Below, in pieces: positions 14,082 through 16,846 of a DNA stretch of 16,846 nucleotides; the first letter of the stretch is position 1, and every line of letters starts with the position of its first letter. The notes under the pieces were generated by a model that saw only the letters and a program-made list of their open reading frames with translations, ran no database searches and had not been told where the DNA came from. A program made the position numbers and the translations under genes. This DNA comes from DASVSE01 sp036399715. GTDB taxonomy: Bacteria > Bacteroidota > Rhodothermia > Rhodothermales > Rubricoccaceae. The stretch is from positions 1-16,846 of the forward strand of contig DASWMO010000156.1 of NCBI GenBank assembly GCA_036399715.1, read 5' to 3'.

Positions 14082-15221
14082 ATGCTGCGACGCCTCCTCC
14101 TGCTCGCGGCGCTCGTCGCGGCTTTCGCGCCCGGCACCAATGCGCAGACCGGGCGCGGCACCGCTGCGCCGGACGGCCAGATCCAGAAGCTCGAACGCGA
14201 AGTCGCAGGCCTTGCCGACGACTCGATCAGCGCGCGCCGGGCTGCCAGCCGCATCACCGACGATGCCAGCGACGACGAGCGGGAGAACGCCGAGCAGCGA
14301 GTCCGGGACGCGAACAGTCTCCTCAGAATCGCGCGGGACAGTCTCGCCGCCACGAAGGGACGCGCCGCGGAGGCGGCGGAACGGCCCGGCGAGGGCCGCG
14401 CCGGTGCCGACGAAGCCGCAGACGACAGCCTGCAGCGCGACGACGCAGACCGGACAGGTCGCAGCGCACCGGACTCGCTGGCCGTCTCGGACGACGCGCC
14501 GGGGTCGTGGAAGTCCGTTCTACCATACGTCGCGCTCGGACTCGCGCTGTTTGGGCTCGCCGGAGCCGTCGCATGGTGGTTCATGCAGCGCCGCGCGCCG
14601 CGTCACACGCACGCCCCGCGTATGATGGCGGGGTCCAACGTGGGCGCGCTGCTTCCGGGCCAGACCGTCTCGCGAGCCGAGTTCGACCGGCTCGCCGAGC
14701 AGGTGCAGCGGCTCGCCGCCCAGCACACGTCGCTGAGCGACTGGGCGCGGCAGGACTTCGAGCGCCGCCAAACGCCCGCCGCGCCGGCGTCTGTCGCCGC
14801 CGCGCCAGCGCCGGCTCCGGCCGCACCCGCCCTCGCGCCGGCCGAGGCCGCGGCGGCGGCCTTCACCGAGTGGTGCCGCCGCGCGACGCCGATGATGCAC
14901 CGCGTGGAGTTCTTCGACCGCGACCTCGCCGAGCGCCTGCCTGGGGCGACGGCCCGGGCCGTCTTGCGGGACCTCAACTCGCAGGCCGAGCCCGTCCGCT
15001 TCGACGGCCACGGCGGCGCGTCGCCGGCCGAGTTCTGGCTCGTCACGGCCGGCGGCGAGTCGCTTCTGTTTCCGCAGCCGCTCAACGCGATGCAGTTCCG
15101 CGACCTCACGCGCGTCTTCGAGGGCAGCGCCGCGCCGGCCGCGCTCGCGAGCGTCGCCCCGGCGCGCGTCCGCGACGACGGCGGGTCGTTCTCGCTCGTC
15201 GCGCCCGGCCGCGTCGCGTGA
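14082..15221 (+). CDS. Signal-peptide and single-TM protein with unrecognised cytoplasmic C-terminal domain
   Basis: 379 aa. N-terminal signal peptide with likely cleavage after TNA (residue 21); a charged, largely helical extracytoplasmic segment (about 32-95, possible coiled coil) followed by a very acidic stretch to about 143; TM helix about 146-168 ending in basic MQRRAPRH; a short helix with heptad character (198-215); an Ala/Pro linker (231-258); and a compact C-terminal domain (260-379) containing FTEWCRRATPMMHRVEFFDR, AEFWLVTAGGESLLFPQPLN and RDLTRVFEG. The charge pattern puts the C-terminal domain in the cytoplasm, where it could contact the actin-like and tubulin-like proteins, while the helical arm faces the periplasm. 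Start: ATG 14082, 3 nt after the preceding stop, gives the signal peptide. Its stop overlaps the following ATG by one base (TGATG). I do not recognise a named family. Confidence 0.85.
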   Translation: MLRRLLLLAALVAAFAPGTNAQTGRGTAAPDGQIQKLEREVAGLADDSISARRAASRITDDASDDERENAEQRVRDANSLLRIARDSLAATKGRAAEAAERPGEGRAGADEAADDSLQRDDADRTGRSAPDSLAVSDDAPGSWKSVLPYVALGLALFGLAGAVAWWFMQRRAPRHTHAPRMMAGSNVGALLPGQTVSRAEFDRLAEQVQRLAAQHTSLSDWARQDFERRQTPAAPASVAAAPAPAPAAPALAPAEAAAAAFTEWCRRATPMMHRVEFFDRDLAERLPGATARAVLRDLNSQAEPVRFDGHGGASPAEFWLVTAGGESLLFPQPLNAMQFRDLTRVFEGSAAPAALASVAPARVRDDGGSFSLVAPGRVA

Positions 15222-16834
15222 TGACCGGCGTTCCGACCTACGGCCTCGTCTTCGCCATCGCGGCGATCCTCTACGCCGCGTTCTACCTCGTCCCGCTGTG
15301 GAGCCGCGGGCGGGCGCTGCACCTCGCCGGGCTCGACACGCTGCGCGAGCGCCTCGACCGCGACCTTGCCCGCGAGACCACTGTGCCGACGGCCGCACTC
15401 AACCCGCCGAAACGGTCCGCCCGCGAGACCGCCGACGAGACGACGCGCCTCGGCCTGTTCGACGGCCGCGACGACGGGCGCGACGACCGGCCCGCGTTCC
15501 TCAGCGAGGCCGACGCGCCGGTCGTGCCGCAGCGGCAGGCGGCCGAGCGCCTCGCGCGCCTGCCCGCGCTCCGGACGGACTACGGCGAGGGCGTCGTGCA
15601 GGAGGCCGTCGCCCAGATCCGCGCCCAGTACCCGGACGGCGCCTTCCAGCGCTTCGAGGTCGAGCGCCTGCCGAGCGTCGCCGCGTTCGCCGAGCGCGTC
15701 GCGGCGGCGCGGACGATGGCCGGCCTGTTCGTCCTCATCGGGCTGTTCTTTACGATGGTGCGCCTCAACGGCGTCGTCGGGGCGATTGCCGACGCGGCGG
15801 GCGGCGCGGCGATGGCGCCAGCGCAGTTTCTCGCCACGATGGGCGCGCTCATGGACGGCATCGGGGGCGCGTTCGACTCGTCGATCGCGGGCCTCGGGCT
15901 GATGGTCGTCGCGCTCGCGGTCGTCGGCGGCATCGACCTCGTCGCCGCCGGCCGTGTGCACCGCCTCGAACTCGCCGTCGTGAAGACCGTCGTGCCCTCC
16001 CTCGCCGACCTGCGGGAGCGGCTGATGCCCAACCTCACGCTCGCCGACCTCCTCGCTGAGACGGGTGCGCACCTGAGCACGCTCGGGACGACCGTCCGCG
16101 GCCTCACCGCAGGCCTCGACGAGAGCCTTGCCGGCCTCGGCGACCGCATCGCGGCCATGATGGGGGACTTCGGCTCGTTTCAGGACCAGTACGCCAACCT
16201 CAACGACCTCCTGAAGCACATCGGCGAGGCGAGCACACACCTCCGCGACACGACGGGCGCGCTCAAAGGTGCCGCGCGCCGCATCGGAGACCCGCTCGAC
16301 GAGTTCAACAAGACGCTGCTGCGGCACCTCGATACCGTCGCCGACGCCGTCGCGGCGACGCGCGAGGGCTTCGAGACGCTCGGCGAAGGCGTCGCGGCCA
16401 TCGCCGTGCAGACCGACGCCGCCGTCGGGCGCGTCGAGGCGGCGACAGCGGGCACGCTCGGCGCGAGCACGGACGCACAGACGCAGACGCTCGGCCGCAT
16501 CGCCGCGCAGTCGGCCGCCATCGAGGCCCACTTCGGGCGCCTCGCCGACGCGCTCGGCAAGGCCTCGCAGGTCCGCATCGACCAGTCGCTCGGGCGCATC
16601 GACCGCGCCGTGGACCGCCTCGCCGAGGCCGAGGACGCCCCGCAGACGCTCTTCGCGTGGCTCCGCGACGGGTTCGCCCGTCGCCGCGCCCGCCCGCGTG
16701 CGAACACGGCAGCCCGCGACGTGTTGACGCGCCAGGCGGTCGGCGGCGACGCCGCCGACCGCCTGGCGACGCCGCCCGCCTCGGCGTCCCACTTCGACCC
16801 GGCGCCCGCCCCGCCCCGCCCCGACGCCCCGTGA
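15221..16834 (+). CDS. MotA/TolQ/ExbB-superfamily-like membrane protein with long cytoplasmic tail (ZorA-like)
   Basis: 537 aa. TM1 about 5-26; a cytoplasmic loop (27-160, charged, low complexity at 60-100); TM2 about 165-187 (AGLFVLIGLFFTMVRLNGVV); TM3 about 222-243. The segment MDGIGGAFDSSIAGLGLMVVAL (211-232) matches the proton-channel signature of MotA, ExbB and TolQ, in which an AF.(S/T)S..GL motif leads into the pore helix. After TM3 a tail of nearly 300 residues (245-537) is almost wholly helical with repeated Leu/Ile/Val heptads (about 255-470), ending in an Arg-rich and Pro/Ala-rich segment. Long tails of this kind are known in ZorA of the Zorya defence system. The partner is probably the OmpA/MotB-like protein at the operon's start. 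ATG 15221 overlaps the preceding stop; GTG 15218 would add one residue. The same frame is open for 2 kb upstream only as an antisense-like shadow of GC-rich coding DNA. Confidence 0.85.
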   Translation: MTGVPTYGLVFAIAAILYAAFYLVPLWSRGRALHLAGLDTLRERLDRDLARETTVPTAALNPPKRSARETADETTRLGLFDGRDDGRDDRPAFLSEADAPVVPQRQAAERLARLPALRTDYGEGVVQEAVAQIRAQYPDGAFQRFEVERLPSVAAFAERVAAARTMAGLFVLIGLFFTMVRLNGVVGAIADAAGGAAMAPAQFLATMGALMDGIGGAFDSSIAGLGLMVVALAVVGGIDLVAAGRVHRLELAVVKTVVPSLADLRERLMPNLTLADLLAETGAHLSTLGTTVRGLTAGLDESLAGLGDRIAAMMGDFGSFQDQYANLNDLLKHIGEASTHLRDTTGALKGAARRIGDPLDEFNKTLLRHLDTVADAVAATREGFETLGEGVAAIAVQTDAAVGRVEAATAGTLGASTDAQTQTLGRIAAQSAAIEAHFGRLADALGKASQVRIDQSLGRIDRAVDRLAEAEDAPQTLFAWLRDGFARRRARPRANTAARDVLTRQAVGGDAADRLATPPASASHFDPAPAPPRPDAP

Positions 16835-16846
16835 GCGACCAGATTC
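16831..16846 (+). CDS. Start of next operon gene (only five codons in window)
   Basis: A GTG at 16831 overlaps the preceding TGA (GTGA, 4 nt) and opens a frame reading VSDQI to the end of the window. The 4-nt overlap is the commonest translational coupling arrangement, so a further operon member probably begins here. Nothing about its function can be read. If the locus follows the FtsZl neighbourhood, a GTPase gene would be a reasonable expectation (inference). Confidence 0.5.

Larger units (their letters stand above)
6102..16846 (+). other. Predicted operon for an envelope-spanning tubulin-like/actin-like/ion-motor system
   Basis: Seven complete genes and the start of an eighth run on one strand with junctions of +20, -1, +74, +66, +3, -1 and -4 nt. 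They encode MotB/OmpA-like, vWA lipoprotein, three-TM, tubulin-like, actin/Hsp70-like, single-TM and MotA/ExbB-like proteins. The order places the two halves of an ion-channel pair at opposite ends and the two cytoskeletal NTPases in the middle. I recall that the FtsZl family defined by Makarova and Koonin (2010) was reported beside vWA, GTPase and OmpA-family genes and proposed to act in membrane remodelling; this locus fits that theme. The right boundary is outside the window. Confidence 0.75.

Noticed and set aside
13202..15220. Upstream extension of the MotA-like frame for about 2 kb
   Set aside because: The extension is Arg-rich shadow sequence overlapping two well-supported genes; the protein clearly begins at the ATG coupled to the 15219-15221 stop.
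6102..16834. Zorya defence system
   Set aside because: The channel and OmpA-like proteins resemble ZorA/ZorB in layout, but no helicase, nuclease or ZorC-type gene is in the window, and the tubulin-like, actin-like and vWA genes point to a different system.

Overview
The window is a stretch of very high-GC bacterial chromosome with strongly GC-biased third codon positions and almost no intergenic space. None of the start codons I can place has a purine-rich Shine-Dalgarno sequence upstream (the -20 regions are pyrimidine/GC-rich). That is the habit of the Bacteroidota/Rhodothermota side of the tree. With this GC content and a sensor kinase that opens with an Asp-rich 'DANRDAVPD' plus OB-like module, I would guess a marine Rhodothermota such as the Rubricoccaceae. 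This is inference; no 16S or other marker is present. A lipobox lipoprotein, an AMIN-like protein and an OmpA-type peptidoglycan-binding protein indicate a diderm envelope. I see no tRNA, rRNA, CRISPR, insertion sequence or phage gene.

Left part (1-6130). The 3' end of one sensor histidine kinase is followed 14 nt later by a complete paralogue (657-2588) carrying an extracytoplasmic OB-like sensor, one TM helix, PAS, HisKA and HATPase. Convergent to it is purL (purine biosynthesis; minus strand, 2690-5020). Upstream of purL on the same strand is an unfamiliar single-TM protein with a cytoplasmic N-terminal domain and a periplasmic AMIN-like domain (5078-6130).

Right part (6102-16846). A divergent, tightly packed plus-strand operon runs off the window end. 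In order it encodes: a MotB/ZorB-like OmpA-domain protein; a vWA-like lipoprotein with a DxSxS MIDAS motif; a small three-TM protein; a tubulin/FtsZ-like GTPase of the 'tubulin-like' (FtsZl) kind; a 1193-aa protein with an actin/Hsp70-type ATPase in its C-terminal half; a signal-peptide plus single-TM protein with an unrecognised cytoplasmic domain; a MotA/TolQ/ExbB-like protein with a long helical cytoplasmic tail like ZorA; and the first codons of another gene joined by a GTGA overlap. Junctions are 1-nt overlaps, a 4-nt overlap, or gaps of 3, 20, 66 and 74 nt.

The simplest reading is one membrane-spanning machine: an ion-channel/stator pair (MotA-like plus OmpA/MotB-like) anchored to peptidoglycan, a periplasm-facing vWA lipoprotein, bridging membrane proteins, and two cytoskeletal NTPases (tubulin-like and actin-like) on the cytoplasmic side. 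From memory, the FtsZl family described by Makarova and Koonin (2010) was reported next to vWA, GTPase and OmpA-family genes, so this looks like an elaborate relative of that little-studied predicted membrane-remodelling system. A 14-bp inverted repeat (6116-6165) sits in the divergent control region between the AMIN-like gene and this operon.
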